Origin: Phytohabitans flavus
GTDB lineage: Bacteria > Actinomycetota > Actinomycetes > Mycobacteriales > Micromonosporaceae
DNA: 64,000 nucleotides
Reading direction: 5' to 3'
NCBI RefSeq assembly: GCF_011764545.1
Contig: NZ_AP022870.1
Coordinates: 3,766,001 to 3,830,000, forward strand
The first letter of the stretch is position 1; every line of letters starts with the position of its first letter. Under the pieces are notes generated by a model, which was given only the letters and a program-made list of their open reading frames with translations, had not been told where the DNA came from and ran no database searches. Both the position numbers and the translations under genes were made by a program. Positions 35,874 to 45,179 of this stretch are shown here, piece by piece.

Positions 35874-36159
35874 TCCCCCCATCCCGGAAGCCGGAGCGCT
35901 CCCGCCGGAGGCAAGAAAGTGGGGTAACAGCAACCACCCGAGGGAACGCATGACGACCCGCCAACATCGAGGCCGATGCGGGCCGCCTCCTTTAAGGAAG
36001 CAGAGCAAATGCGCGGAGGGTGAGGCCGCGGGAGCAGCGGTCTGGACCACGACGGACGCCGCGGTAGCTCAAGTCTTGATCCTGAAGCCACCATTGTGGA
36101 CAGATCCGCTGCCCCGCTGGCGCCGAGCCCGGAGGGTTCTGGTCTCTGTACTTAAGGAC

Positions 36160-36217
36160 GCGGGGCCGGGACGGCGCCGCCCAGGTGCCAACAGCAGGCG
36201 GCTTGTCCCGGCCCCGC
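36160..36217 (-). terminator. Hairpin terminator after the GH1 gene
   Basis: GCGGGGCCGGGAC at 36160-36172 pairs perfectly with GTCCCGGCCCCGC at 36205-36217, with a further inner GCCGCC/GGCGGC pairing. It lies about 30 bases past the GH1 stop at 36249 and would end the sugar operon transcript. Confidence 0.7.
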
Positions 36218-36248
36218 TCCCATCCCCCGGTCAGGGACGTTTCTCCGG

Positions 36249-37604
36249 TCAGCCGACCGCCTTGACCTGGCGGTGCTGGGCGATCAGGTTCGCGTACTGG
36301 TGGCCGCTCGCCTTGATCGTCCGGCGCTGGCTGTCGTAGTCGACGTGCACCAGGCCGAAGCGCTTGTCGTACCCGAACGACCACTCGAAGTTGTCCAGCA
36401 GGGACCACACGTAGTAGCCGTCGATCGGCACACCCTGCGCCGCCGCCGAGGCGCATGCGTCGATGTGCTGCTCCAGGTAGTCGGTGCGCTCCTTGTCCTG
36501 GATCTCCCCGTCCGGGGTGAGCTCGTCCCGCCAGGCCGAGCCGCTCTCGGTGACGATGACGCGCGCGGGCCGATAGGTCTCCGACACGCTCACCAGCAGC
36601 TGCTCGAGGCCCGACGGGTACATCTCCCAACCCATCGCGGTCTCCATCGAGCCGGGCACCGGGATCTGCCGGGCGTACGGCGCGGGCCCCTCGGGGTCGT
36701 CGACCACGAGCTGGCGGAAGTAGTAGTTGAGGCCCAGGAACTCGGTCGGCGTGGCGATGAGGTCCAGGTCGCCGGGCTGGACGGGCGGCTCGTGGCCGTA
36801 CGTCTCGATCATGTCGGCGGGGTAGCCGCGCCCGTACAGCGGGTCGAGCCACCAGCGGTTGGTGTGCCCGTCGGCGCGGCGCGCGGCGGCCACGTCCTCG
36901 GGGCGCTCGCTGCCCGGCTCGCACGGGCTGGGGTTGAGCACGATGCCCACCTCCACCGGGCGGGCGACCGCGGCCCGGATCGCCTGGGTGGCGAGGCCGT
37001 GGCCGAGCAGCGTGTGGTGGCTGGCGCGCACGGCGAGGCCGAGGTCGCGCACGCCGGGCGCCATCCGGCCCTCCAGGTGGCCGATCCACGAGACGCACAG
37101 CGGCTCGTTGACCGTGACCCACTCGGTGACCCGGTCGCCGAGCGCGCCGGCGACCACCGTCGCGTAGTCGGCGAACGCCTCGGCGGTGGCCCGCTCCGGC
37201 CAGCCGCCCTTGTCCTGCAACGCCTGCGGCAGGTCCCAGTGGTACAGCGTGACCATCGGCTTGATGCCCGCGTCGAGGAGCGCGTCGACCAGGCGGTCGT
37301 AGAAGGCGAGGCCGGCCGTGTTGACCTGACCGGTGCCGTCGGGCATCACCCGCGGCCAGGCGACCGAGAAGCGGTACGCCTCGATGCCCAGCTTGCGGAT
37401 CAGCTCGACGTCCTCGGCCCACCGGTGGTAGTGGTCGCAGGCGACGTCGCCGGTGTCCGCGTTGTCGATCGCACCGGGTACCCGGCTGAAGGTGTCCCAG
37501 ATGGACGGCTTGCGGCCGTCCTCCCCCACGGCGCCTTCGATCTGGTATGCCGCGGTAGCGACGCCCCAGGTGAAGTCGGGTGGCAGCTTCGACAGGTCCG
37601 GCAC
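36249..37604 (-). CDS. GH1 beta-glucosidase
   Basis: This 451-residue family 1 glycoside hydrolase has the N-terminal FTWGVATAAYQIEGA, the acid/base glutamate in WVTVNEPLCVSW and the nucleophile in VIVTESGSA, where the usual ENG is ESG. DNFEWSFGYDKRFGLVHVD follows. There is no signal peptide, so it acts in the cytoplasm on imported beta-glucosides. GTG 37604 (VPDLSKLPPDF) is preceded by GAGGAGAG. It is the last gene of the binding-protein/permease operon 40872-36249. Confidence 0.92.
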   Translation of the reverse strand: MPDLSKLPPDFTWGVATAAYQIEGAVGEDGRKPSIWDTFSRVPGAIDNADTGDVACDHYHRWAEDVELIRKLGIEAYRFSVAWPRVMPDGTGQVNTAGLAFYDRLVDALLDAGIKPMVTLYHWDLPQALQDKGGWPERATAEAFADYATVVAGALGDRVTEWVTVNEPLCVSWIGHLEGRMAPGVRDLGLAVRASHHTLLGHGLATQAIRAAVARPVEVGIVLNPSPCEPGSERPEDVAAARRADGHTNRWWLDPLYGRGYPADMIETYGHEPPVQPGDLDLIATPTEFLGLNYYFRQLVVDDPEGPAPYARQIPVPGSMETAMGWEMYPSGLEQLLVSVSETYRPARVIVTESGSAWRDELTPDGEIQDKERTDYLEQHIDACASAAAQGVPIDGYYVWSLLDNFEWSFGYDKRFGLVHVDYDSQRRTIKASGHQYANLIAQHRQVKAVG

Positions 37605-37631
37605 GATCGGCTCTCCTCTGGTTAAAAGAGT

Positions 37632-38471
37632 TCACTTGACTGCGCCGGCGGTCAGGCCGGCGACGAAGTAGCGCTGAAGCATAAGGAAGCCGGCGACCAC
37701 GGGAAGGCTCACGACAAGCGAGGCGGCCATGACCTGGTTCCAGTACACGTTGTACTGGGTCGCATAGCCCTGCAGGCCGACCGCGAGCGTGCGACTGTTC
37801 TCGTCCGTCATCACGGAGGCGAAGAGCACCTCACCCCATGCCGTCATGAACGCGTACACCGTCACGGCCACGACGCCGGGGATCGCGGTCGGCAGGATGA
37901 CCTGGAAGAGCGTCCTCATTGGACCGGCGCCGTCGACCTGGGCGGCCTCGTCGAGTCCGCGCGGGATCGAGTCGAAGTAGCCGACCAGCATCCAGATGGA
38001 GAACGGCAGCGAGAACGTCAGGTACGTGATGATGAGCCCGGTGCGGCTGGCGTAGAGCTCGATGCCGGTGGCGTTGCCGAGGTTGACGTAGATGAGAAAG
38101 AGCGGGAGCAGGAAGAGGATCCCGGGAAACATCTGCGTCGACAGCACGGTCACCGAGAAGACCTGCCGGCCGCGGAACCTGTACCGGCTGACCGCGAACG
38201 CGGCGAAGATGGCGATCGCCACCGAGATGAGCGCGGCCACGCTGGAGACCAGCAGGCTGTTGACGAGGTACCGGCCGAGCGGCACGGTGCTCCACATGTC
38301 GACGAACGCCTGGAAGCTCGGGCGGGACGGCACCCACGTGAAGGGGCCCTGCACATCGCGGAGCGGTTTGAGGGACGAGCTGAGCATCACGTAGAGCGGC
38401 GTGATCGTGAACAACGTGAGCAGGGTCAGCACGACCCGGCGCGCCCAGCGCTCGCCGGCCGTCTCACGCAT
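37632..38471 (-). CDS. Carbohydrate ABC transporter permease (MalG type)
   Basis: This 279-residue CUT1 permease has six hydrophobic helices and an EAA loop with LDEAAQVDGAGPMRTLFQVI. It ends GLTAGAVK. Its ATG 38471 overlaps the 3' end of the partner permease by eight bases. It probably imports a beta-glucan oligosaccharide or similar sugar for the GH1 enzyme. Confidence 0.93.
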   Translation of the reverse strand: MRETAGERWARRVVLTLLTLFTITPLYVMLSSSLKPLRDVQGPFTWVPSRPSFQAFVDMWSTVPLGRYLVNSLLVSSVAALISVAIAIFAAFAVSRYRFRGRQVFSVTVLSTQMFPGILFLLPLFLIYVNLGNATGIELYASRTGLIITYLTFSLPFSIWMLVGYFDSIPRGLDEAAQVDGAGPMRTLFQVILPTAIPGVVAVTVYAFMTAWGEVLFASVMTDENSRTLAVGLQGYATQYNVYWNQVMAASLVVSLPVVAGFLMLQRYFVAGLTAGAVK

Positions 38472-39438
38472 GTTCCCTCCTCCGGTTGGTGATCAGCAGG
38501 TACACAGCCGTCACGAGCAGCAGGAAGAGCAGCAGAGCGACCGACATCGCGGAGCCCTGGCCGAAGTTCCACGTGATGAACGAGCTGCGGTAGATGTGGA
38601 TGGAGATGATGTCGGCCTGTTCCGGCGCCGACCCTCCGAAGAGGACGAACGGCGTGTTGAAGTCGTTGAACGTCCACAGGAACAGCACCAGGACCAGCAC
38701 CTGGTTGACCGGCCGCAGCATCGGCAGCGTCACGTCCTTGAGCCGGCGCCAGAAGCCGGCACCGTCGATCGCGGCCGCCTCGTACATCTCGGTGGGCACG
38801 TTCTGGAGGCCGGCCATGATGCACAGGAACGCGAACGGCCACTGCTTCCACACCGACACGACGAGCAGCGCCCAGAAGCTGTTGGGGCCGATCAGCCAGA
38901 ACGGGCGTTCGTCGACGAGCCCGGTCACGGTGAGCAGCTCGTTGAGCAGGCCGGTGTCGCGCTGGTAGATGAACGTCCAGGTGATGATGGCCGCGTACAC
39001 GGGCAGCGCGTACGGGGTGAGGAAGAGCGTCCGCAGCAGTGACCGCCCCGGGAAGGGCCGCTGGAGGAACACCGCCGCGAAGAGGCCGAAGAGCCAGCAG
39101 AGCCCGACCGAGAGCGTCGTGTAGAGCACGGTCACCCAGAACGAGTGCAGCAGCTCCTCGCCGACCGGCCCGTTGAAGTCCAATGTGGCCCGGTAGTTGT
39201 CCAGGCCGGCGAAGGGCGCCTCGGACCAGTTCCGGATCTGGAACTGGGTCAGCTCCAGCACGCTCATCCACACGCCGACGACCATCGGGATGACGTGGAC
39301 GAGCAGCTCCAGGGCGACGGCCGGGAGCAGCAGCAGGTACGGCAGCTTCGAGCGGGGCAGCCGGCTCTTCGGCTTGCGGCCAGCCTTCCTCGGAGTGGAC
39401 GGCCGGGCCTCTTCCGGAGCCGTCGTGGTGGTCACCAT
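38464..39438 (-). CDS. Sugar ABC transporter permease (MalF type)
   Basis: This 324-residue permease has a basic N-terminal tail (KAGRKPKSRLPRSK), six hydrophobic segments and the EAA loop YEAAAIDGAGFWRRLKDVTL. It pairs with the 37632 permease. A 12-bp hairpin lies between it and the upstream binding-protein gene. Confidence 0.93.
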   Translation of the reverse strand: MVTTTTAPEEARPSTPRKAGRKPKSRLPRSKLPYLLLLPAVALELLVHVIPMVVGVWMSVLELTQFQIRNWSEAPFAGLDNYRATLDFNGPVGEELLHSFWVTVLYTTLSVGLCWLFGLFAAVFLQRPFPGRSLLRTLFLTPYALPVYAAIITWTFIYQRDTGLLNELLTVTGLVDERPFWLIGPNSFWALLVVSVWKQWPFAFLCIMAGLQNVPTEMYEAAAIDGAGFWRRLKDVTLPMLRPVNQVLVLVLFLWTFNDFNTPFVLFGGSAPEQADIISIHIYRSSFITWNFGQGSAMSVALLLFLLLVTAVYLLITNRRREHA

Positions 39439-39458
39439 CGCGGTCCTCTCAAGGATGG

Positions 39459-39490
39459 GCCGTGGAGGGGTCGGCGTTCCCCTCCACGGC
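39459..39490 (-). other. Intercistronic 12-bp hairpin between binding-protein and permease genes
   Basis: GCCGTGGAGGGG at 39459-39470 pairs perfectly with CCCCTCCACGGC at 39479-39490. It sits in the 129-base gap between the binding-protein stop (39568) and the first permease (39438) of one operon. Such hairpins often stabilise the upstream message or cause partial termination, giving more binding protein than permease, as known for malE-malF. That function is inferred. Confidence 0.65.
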
Positions 39491-39567
39491 CACGCTGTGT
39501 CCCCCGGACCGGTCGCCGCGCCGCGTGGCCGCGATGCGGCGACCAGTCTCAGGAAGCATTTCGCTGC

Positions 39568-40872
39568 TCAGCTGCCCATCTGCTGCTGGGCGTTGCTGAG
39601 CTTCTCCTTGACCGCGTCCTCGGTGATCGGCTTGCCGCTGGCCGCGTCCGCGAACAGCTCCTTCATAGCCGTACCCACGAGGGTCTCGAACTTGCTCTCC
39701 TCCGCGACCTGCGGCAGCGGGGCGGCGCTGGTGGCGAGCACGCTGGCCAGCACCTTCTGCTCCTCGGCCTGGAACGCCGCGTCCGAGGCGACGGTGGTGA
39801 CCGACGGCAGCGAGCCGTAGGTCTTGTTGAGCTGGACCTGCTCGGCGTCGCTGGTCATGAACTTGACGAACTGGAGCGCGGCGTCCTTGTCCTTGGTGTG
39901 CTTGAACACCGCGATGTTGATGCCGGCCACCATGCTGTTGATCTTCTTGCCGCCAGCCGGCGCGGTGGCCGGGAACGGCACCGGCGCCACACCGTAGGCG
40001 TCGGGCGCCATGCCCTGCGCCTTGGCCGCGTTGCCAGCCGCCTGCCACAGCAGCATGGCCGCCTTGCCGTTGGCGAAGTCGGTGATCGACTGGTTCTGCG
40101 CGTACTCGGCGTTGCTCGGGTTGACGATCTTGTCAACGGCCATGAAGTCGATGTACCGCTTCACGGCGGCGACGTTCTGCGGGGTGTCGAACGTCGGCTT
40201 GCCGGCCGCGTCGAACCACTCGCCGCCCCACTGCTGGCCGAACGCGAAGGCGTGGTGCGAGTTCTCCGAGGGGTTGGCGCCCTCGAGGGCGAGGCCCCAC
40301 TTGCCGTCCTTGGTCAGCTTCTTGCCGACCGTGACCAGCTCTTCCCAGGTCGTCGGCGGTGCGGTGATGCCGGCGTCCGAGAAAGCCTTCTTGTTGTAGT
40401 ACAGGGCGTACGACAGGCTGTACAGCGGCACGGCGGTCGGCGGCTGGCCGGGCGCGCCCGCGGCGGCCAGCGCGGCCGGCACGAAGCGGTCCTTGCCGCC
40501 GACGGCGCCGATGGTCGCGTCGTCGAACGGGACGAACGCGCCGGTGGCCTGAAGCGACGCCGACCAGGTGTTGCCGATGTTGACCACGTCCGGGCCCTTG
40601 CCCGAGGTGGCCGCGGCCAGCAGCCGGTTGAGCAGGTCGGACCAGGGCACGACCTCGAAGTTGACCTTGATGCCGGTCTGCTGCTCGAACTTGGCCAGCT
40701 CAGGCTCGAGCGTCTTCTTGTCGAAATCGATGCTGGCGCCCTGGTTACTGGCCCAGTAGGTGAGCGTCTTGGCGCCGCCGCCGGAACCACCGTCGGAGTC
40801 GTCGCCACATGCGGTAACAGAAGCCGCCAGCATGAGAGCCGCGGCAGTCATAGCTAACAGTCGTCGAGACAC
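39568..40872 (-). CDS. Sugar ABC transporter substrate-binding lipoprotein
   Basis: This 434-residue family 1 solute-binding protein has a lipoprotein signal with lipobox AASVTACGDD. KTLTYWASNQGASIDFDKK, WSDLLNRLLAAATSGKGPDV and YALYYNKKAFSDAGI are typical. GTG 40872 has AGAAGGG upstream. It heads an operon with two permeases and GH1 and is divergent from a ROK regulator. No ATPase gene is nearby. Confidence 0.92.
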   Translation of the reverse strand: MSRRLLAMTAAALMLAASVTACGDDSDGGSGGGAKTLTYWASNQGASIDFDKKTLEPELAKFEQQTGIKVNFEVVPWSDLLNRLLAAATSGKGPDVVNIGNTWSASLQATGAFVPFDDATIGAVGGKDRFVPAALAAAGAPGQPPTAVPLYSLSYALYYNKKAFSDAGITAPPTTWEELVTVGKKLTKDGKWGLALEGANPSENSHHAFAFGQQWGGEWFDAAGKPTFDTPQNVAAVKRYIDFMAVDKIVNPSNAEYAQNQSITDFANGKAAMLLWQAAGNAAKAQGMAPDAYGVAPVPFPATAPAGGKKINSMVAGINIAVFKHTKDKDAALQFVKFMTSDAEQVQLNKTYGSLPSVTTVASDAAFQAEEQKVLASVLATSAAPLPQVAEESKFETLVGTAMKELFADAASGKPITEDAVKEKLSNAQQQMGS

Positions 40873-40906
40873 GATCTGCCCTTCTGGCGTGGGAGTTACA
40901 TCAGGG

Positions 40907-40936
40907 CTTAAATTACGACGTCATTAAAGTGACTTT
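40907..40936. promoter_or_regulatory. Palindromic sites between the sugar operon and the ROK regulator
   Basis: An imperfect 23-base palindrome (CTTAAATTACG, central A, CGTCATTAAAG; 9 of 11 pairs) spans 40907-40929. It overlaps AAAGTGACTTT (40926-40936), which is symmetric about one central base. Both are AT-rich islands in the 158-base divergent region, as expected for ROK operators. Confidence 0.6.
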
Positions 40937-41030
40937 GGGGTGCGCCGTCAAGGGATCGCTCTCACAGGCCTGTTGACGGGCACGGGAGCCTTACAGTTAT
41001 CTGCCGAACGGCGGGTTGATCGAGGTGGTG

Positions 41031-42258
41031 ATGGCGCTGGAACGGACGACGAACCGCACGGTCCGGCTGCGGAACCGGGCGGCGCTGCTGTCGAAGCTCT
41101 TCCTGGAGGGCCCGCTGACCCGCCAGGACCTGGCCCGAGGCACCGGGCTCAGCCAGCCCGCGGTGAGCAACGTGGTCGCCGACCTGATCGCGGCCGGCCT
41201 GGTGGTCGACGCCGGCGCGCTGGAGTCGGACGGCGGCCGGCCGAGCATGAGCCTGCGGGTGGCGCCCCGCTTCGCGCTCGTGGCCGGCGTCGACGTCGGT
41301 GAGACGCGGGTACGGGTCGAGCTGTTCGACCTGTCCATGGCGCTGCTGGCCAGCGCGGACTACCCGATCGACGCGGCCCGGCCCGACCCGGCCACGGTGG
41401 TCCACCACATCGTCGCGGGCCTTTCGGCAGTCACCGCGCGGGCCGGTGTCCCCGGTCCGAGCTGCTCGGCGTGGGCGTGGGGGTGTCCGGCGTCGTCGTC
41501 CAGGACCCCGACGCCGTCGTGTACGCGCAGACGCTCGGGTGGGACGGCGTGCCGCTGGAACGGATGATCCGGGCCGAGGTCGGCATCCCCCTCCACATCG
41601 ACAACGGCGCCAAGACGCAGGGCCAGGCGGAGATGTGGTTCGGCGCTGGCCGGGGTGCCCGGCACGCGGTGTTCGCGCTGGTCGGCTCGGGTGTCGGCGC
41701 CACGGTCGTGAGCGACGGCGCGACGTACCGCGGGGTGGCCAGCAGCGCCGGCGAGTGGGGGCACACCACCCTCGCGTACGGCGGCCGACCCTGCCGGTGC
41801 GGCGCCCGCGGCTGCCTGGAGGCGTACGTCGGCGCGGAGGCGATCATCGAGCGCTACCGGGAGGCGCGGCGCGGCCGGGCGGTGCCCGGGGCCGACGAGG
41901 AGTCGCAGATCAACGCGCTACTGGCGGCCGCCGACCGCTCCGAGACGGCCCGCCGCGTGCTGGACGAGACCGCCGGCTACCTGGGCGCCGGCGTGGCCAA
42001 CCTGATCAACCTCTTCAACCCGAACGCGTGGTGCTGGGTGGCTGGGCCGGGCTGGCGCTGGGCGCGCGGCTCCTGCCCGCGATCCGGGAGGCGGCCGCCG
42101 CGCAGGCTCTGCGCAAGCCGTTCGAGCAGACGAGGATCGAGCTGGGCCAGCTGGGCGTGGACGCGGTGGCGCTGGGCGCCGCGACGCTCCCGGTCGCCCA
42201 GCTCCTGTCCGCGGGCGGCGTCCGCGCCGGCACCGTCGTCACGGCGGCCGCCGTCTGA
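41031..42258 (+). pseudogene. ROK-family regulator, two frameshifts
   Basis: Three frames give one continuous ROK protein of about 409 residues. Part one has the winged helix LARGTGLSQPAVSNVVADLI and LVAGVDVGETRVRVELFD. Part two has HIDNGAKTQGQAEMWFGAG, SSAGEWGHTTLAYGG and the zinc motif PCRCGARGCLEAY. Part three has VVLGGWAGLALGARLLPA. The joins need one base added near 41459-41461 (PGPELLGVGVGVSG) and one in the C run 42019-42021 (LFNPERVVLGG). It is divergent from the sugar operon 40872-36249 and likely its repressor. The double -1 pattern suggests sequencing errors. Confidence 0.8.
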
Positions 42259-42263
42259 CTCCG

Positions 42264-42338
42264 GCCTGCTGTTGATCAGGGAGTTCGTGGACGGACACAC
42301 CGCCGACACGCCAACCAACTCCCTGATCAACAGCGGGC
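42264..42338. repeat. 22-bp inverted repeat with GTTGATCAGGGAGTT core
   Basis: The arms 42264-42285 and 42317-42338 match in 21 of 22 positions, including CTGTTGATCAGGGAGTT and its reverse complement, with a 31-base loop. It begins six bases after the ROK stop. It can act as a terminator, but the sharp, long arms and GATCA core look like a dispersed intergenic palindrome of actinomycete genomes. Confidence 0.75.
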
Positions 42339-42402
42339 GGCTGCCCAGGCGGCGTGCCACTTCGGGCAATCGGGATAAATAACGTTGTAATAGATTGATG
42401 GC

Positions 42403-42454
42403 TTGACGTGCTTGTGACGCGGGCGTAACACTCGCCCGGAGCGAGAGCGCTCTC
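42403..42454 (+). promoter_or_regulatory. Candidate promoter plus LacI-type operator before the secreted beta-helix gene
   Basis: TTGACG at 42403-42408 is followed after 17 bases by TAACAC at 42426-42431, an acceptable -35/-10 pair. GAGAGCGCTCTC at 42443-42454 is a perfect 12-base palindrome with the GCGC centre typical of LacI/CebR-like operators in actinobacterial glycosidase genes. The gene starts at 42519. No LacI-family gene lies in this window. Confidence 0.55.
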
Positions 42455-42518
42455 ACATCCCCCACGGCAATGTCCCGGTTTCGGCGTCCGGGCCCCACCC
42501 CCACGGACAGGCAGGGTC

Positions 42519-45179
42519 ATGATTTTTCGTGGTTTCCCGTCCCGTACCCCCCTTCGCCGGATCAGACGTCGGCCATTGATCATCGCCGTCGTCGCGGCGG
42601 CCGTCCTCGCCCTGATCCCGATCGGCGCGATCCCCTTCGCCAGCGCGGCGCCCACCCTGATCTCGCAGGGCAAGCCGGTGACCGCGTCCTCGGTCCAGTC
42701 GGCCACGTTCCCCGCCACCGCGGCGGTCGACGGCGACGCGGGCACCCGCTGGTCGTCGGCGGCAAGCGATCCACAGTGGATCCAGGTCGACCTCGGCACC
42801 ACCGCCACGATCAGCCAGGTCGTGCTCCGCTGGGAGGCCGCGTACGCGTCGGCGTACCAGATCCAGACCTCGCCCAACGGCACCACCTGGACCAACATCT
42901 ACTCCACGACCACCTCCACCGGTGGCGTCCAGACGCTCAACGTCACCGGCTCCGGCCGGTACGTGCGGATGAACGGCACCGCGCGGGGCACGGCCTGGGG
43001 CTACTCGCTGTGGGAGTTCCAGGTGATCGGTGAGTTCGGCACGCAGCCGGGCTCCTGCGGTACCACCAACGCCGCCGCCGGCCGCCCGGCGACCGCCTCC
43101 TCCACCGAGGCCGCCGTCTACCCGGCCTCGGCCGCGTTCGACGGCAGCGCCACCACCCGCTGGGCGTCCGCGTTCAGCGATCCACAGTGGATCCAGGTGG
43201 ACCTGGGCAGCAGCCAGTCCATCTGCCAGGTGGTGTTGCAGTGGGAGGGCGCGTACGCGTCGGCGTACCAGATCCAGGTCTCGGACACCGGGACGAGCTG
43301 GACCAACATCTACTCGACGACCACCTCCACGGGCGGCACGCAGACGCTCAACGTGAGCGGCGCTGGCCGGTACGTGCGGATGAACGGCACCGCACGGGGC
43401 TCGGCGTGGGGCTACTCGCTCTGGGAGTTCCAGGTGCGCACCGGCACCTCGACGCCGACCACCCCGCCGACCACGCCGCCCACCAGCGGCCCGGTCGACC
43501 CGGTCGAGCCGACCGACCCGCGCAACCCCAACTTCGGGCCGAACACGTTCGTCTTCGACCCGTCGACCCCCACCGCGACCATCCAAAGTCGACTGAACAC
43601 CATCTTCACCCAGCAGGAGACGGCGCAGTTCGCGCCCAACCGGTACGCGGTGCTCTTCAAGCCCGGTAACTACACGGCCGACGTCAACCTCGGCTTCTTC
43701 ACCCAGGTCGCCGGCCTCGGCATGTCACCGGACGACACCAACCTCAACGGCCACGTGCGGGCCGAGGCGTTCTGGTTCGGCGGCAACGCCACCCAGAACT
43801 TCTGGCGCGCGGCCGAGAACCTCTCCGTCACCCTCCCCGCCGGCACGATCGTCGAGCGGTGGGCGGTGTCGCAGGCCGCGCCGTACCGGCGCATGCACCT
43901 GCGCGGCGCCGGCAACCAGATCCAGCTCTGGAACGGCGGCGACGGCTGGTCCAGCGGCGGCTTCATGGCCGACACCAAGGTGGACGGCACGGTGGTCTCC
44001 GGCTCGCAGCAGCAGTGGTACTCGCGCAACAGCGAGTTCGGCAGCTGGAACGGCGGCGTGTGGAACATGGTGTTCCAGGGCGTCTCCGGAGCCCCGGCGG
44101 CCAACTACCCGAACCCGCCGCACACGGTCATCGGGACGACCCCGGTGGTCCGCGAGAAGCCGTTCCTGTACGTCGACGGCACCGGTGAGTACCGGGTGTT
44201 CGTGCCCTCGGTGCGCGCCAACTCGACCGGCACCACCTGGTTCAACAAGACGCCGGCGGGCTCGTCCATCTCGCTGAGCCAGTTCTACGTGGTCCGCCCC
44301 GGCACCACCGCGGCGACCATCAACAACGCGCTCGCCGCGGGCCGGCACCTGCTGTTCACGCCGGGCGTGTACCAGATCGACCAGACCATCAACATCACCC
44401 GGCCCGACACGGTGGTGCTCGGCCTCGGTCTCGCCACCCTCCAGATCAACAACGGCGTCAACGGCATGTCGATCGCGGACGTCGACGGCGTCAAGGTCGC
44501 GGGCATCATGTTCGAGGCCGGCACGACCAACTCGAACACGCTCATGGAGGTCGGCCCGCCCGGGTCGGCGGCGAGCCACGCCGCCAACCCGACCTCGCTG
44601 CACGACGTGTTCTTCCGGATCGGCGGCGCGATCGCCGGCAAGGCGACGAACACGCTGACCGTCAACAGCGACAACGTGATCGGCGACCACATGTGGCTGT
44701 GGCGCGGCGACCACGGCACCGGCGTCGGCTGGGGCGTCAACACAGCCGACACCGGCCTCACCGTCAACGGCGACAACGTCACGATGTACGGCCTCTTCGT
44801 CGAGCACTACCAGAAGTACGAGGTCATCTGGAACGGCAACGGTGGTCGCACGTACTTCTTCCAGAACGAGAAGCCGTACGACCCGCCGAACCAGGCCGCG
44901 TACATGAACGGGACCACGCGCGGGTACGCCGCGTACAAGGTGGCGAACACCGTGACAACCCACGAGGCGTGGGGATTGGGTAGCTACTGCTACTTCAACG
45001 TGAATCCCGCGGTGGTCAACGAGCGCTCGTTCGAGGTACCGGACACGCCGGGCGTGCGCTTCCACAACCTGGTGACGGTCTCGCTGGGCGGCGTCGGCAC
45101 GATCAACAAGATCATCAACAACACCGGTGGTACGGCTAACACCGCGACCCAGCGGCAGACGCTGAACACCTACCCGTAG
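42519..45179 (+). CDS. Secreted protein with two F5/8-type C (discoidin) domains and a beta-helix-like C-terminal region
   Basis: This 886-residue protein has a long signal peptide (RRIRRRPLIIAVVAAA to PFASAAPT). Two near-identical discoidin/CBM32-like domains follow at about residues 45-168 and 180-306, each with DPQWIQVDLG, AYASAYQIQ and YVRMNGTARG. A Thr/Pro linker (TSTPTTPPTTPPTSGP) leads to a large domain with YAVLFKPGNYTADVNLGFFT, TVVLGLGLATLQINNGVNGM and VNSDNVIGDHMWLWRGDHG, which has the short-repeat look of right-handed beta-helix polysaccharide enzymes. It is probably an extracellular carbohydrate-active protein supplying the neighbouring sugar importer; the exact enzyme family is not certain. 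Related entries are often mislabelled adenylyl cyclase. Confidence 0.8.
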   Translation: MIFRGFPSRTPLRRIRRRPLIIAVVAAAVLALIPIGAIPFASAAPTLISQGKPVTASSVQSATFPATAAVDGDAGTRWSSAASDPQWIQVDLGTTATISQVVLRWEAAYASAYQIQTSPNGTTWTNIYSTTTSTGGVQTLNVTGSGRYVRMNGTARGTAWGYSLWEFQVIGEFGTQPGSCGTTNAAAGRPATASSTEAAVYPASAAFDGSATTRWASAFSDPQWIQVDLGSSQSICQVVLQWEGAYASAYQIQVSDTGTSWTNIYSTTTSTGGTQTLNVSGAGRYVRMNGTARGSAWGYSLWEFQVRTGTSTPTTPPTTPPTSGPVDPVEPTDPRNPNFGPNTFVFDPSTPTATIQSRLNTIFTQQETAQFAPNRYAVLFKPGNYTADVNLGFFTQVAGLGMSPDDTNLNGHVRAEAFWFGGNATQNFWRAAENLSVTLPAGTIVERWAVSQAAPYRRMHLRGAGNQIQLWNGGDGWSSGGFMADTKVDGTVVSGSQQQWYSRNSEFGSWNGGVWNMVFQGVSGAPAANYPNPPHTVIGTTPVVREKPFLYVDGTGEYRVFVPSVRANSTGTTWFNKTPAGSSISLSQFYVVRPGTTAATINNALAAGRHLLFTPGVYQIDQTINITRPDTVVLGLGLATLQINNGVNGMSIADVDGVKVAGIMFEAGTTNSNTLMEVGPPGSAASHAANPTSLHDVFFRIGGAIAGKATNTLTVNSDNVIGDHMWLWRGDHGTGVGWGVNTADTGLTVNGDNVTMYGLFVEHYQKYEVIWNGNGGRTYFFQNEKPYDPPNQAAYMNGTTRGYAAYKVANTVTTHEAWGLGSYCYFNVNPAVVNERSFEVPDTPGVRFHNLVTVSLGGVGTINKIINNTGGTANTATQRQTLNTYP

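Noticed and set aside
35719..36339. Plus-strand 206-residue open frame
   Set aside because: It runs through the long inverted repeat and the terminator hairpin into the GH1 gene antisense and has no recognisable domain.
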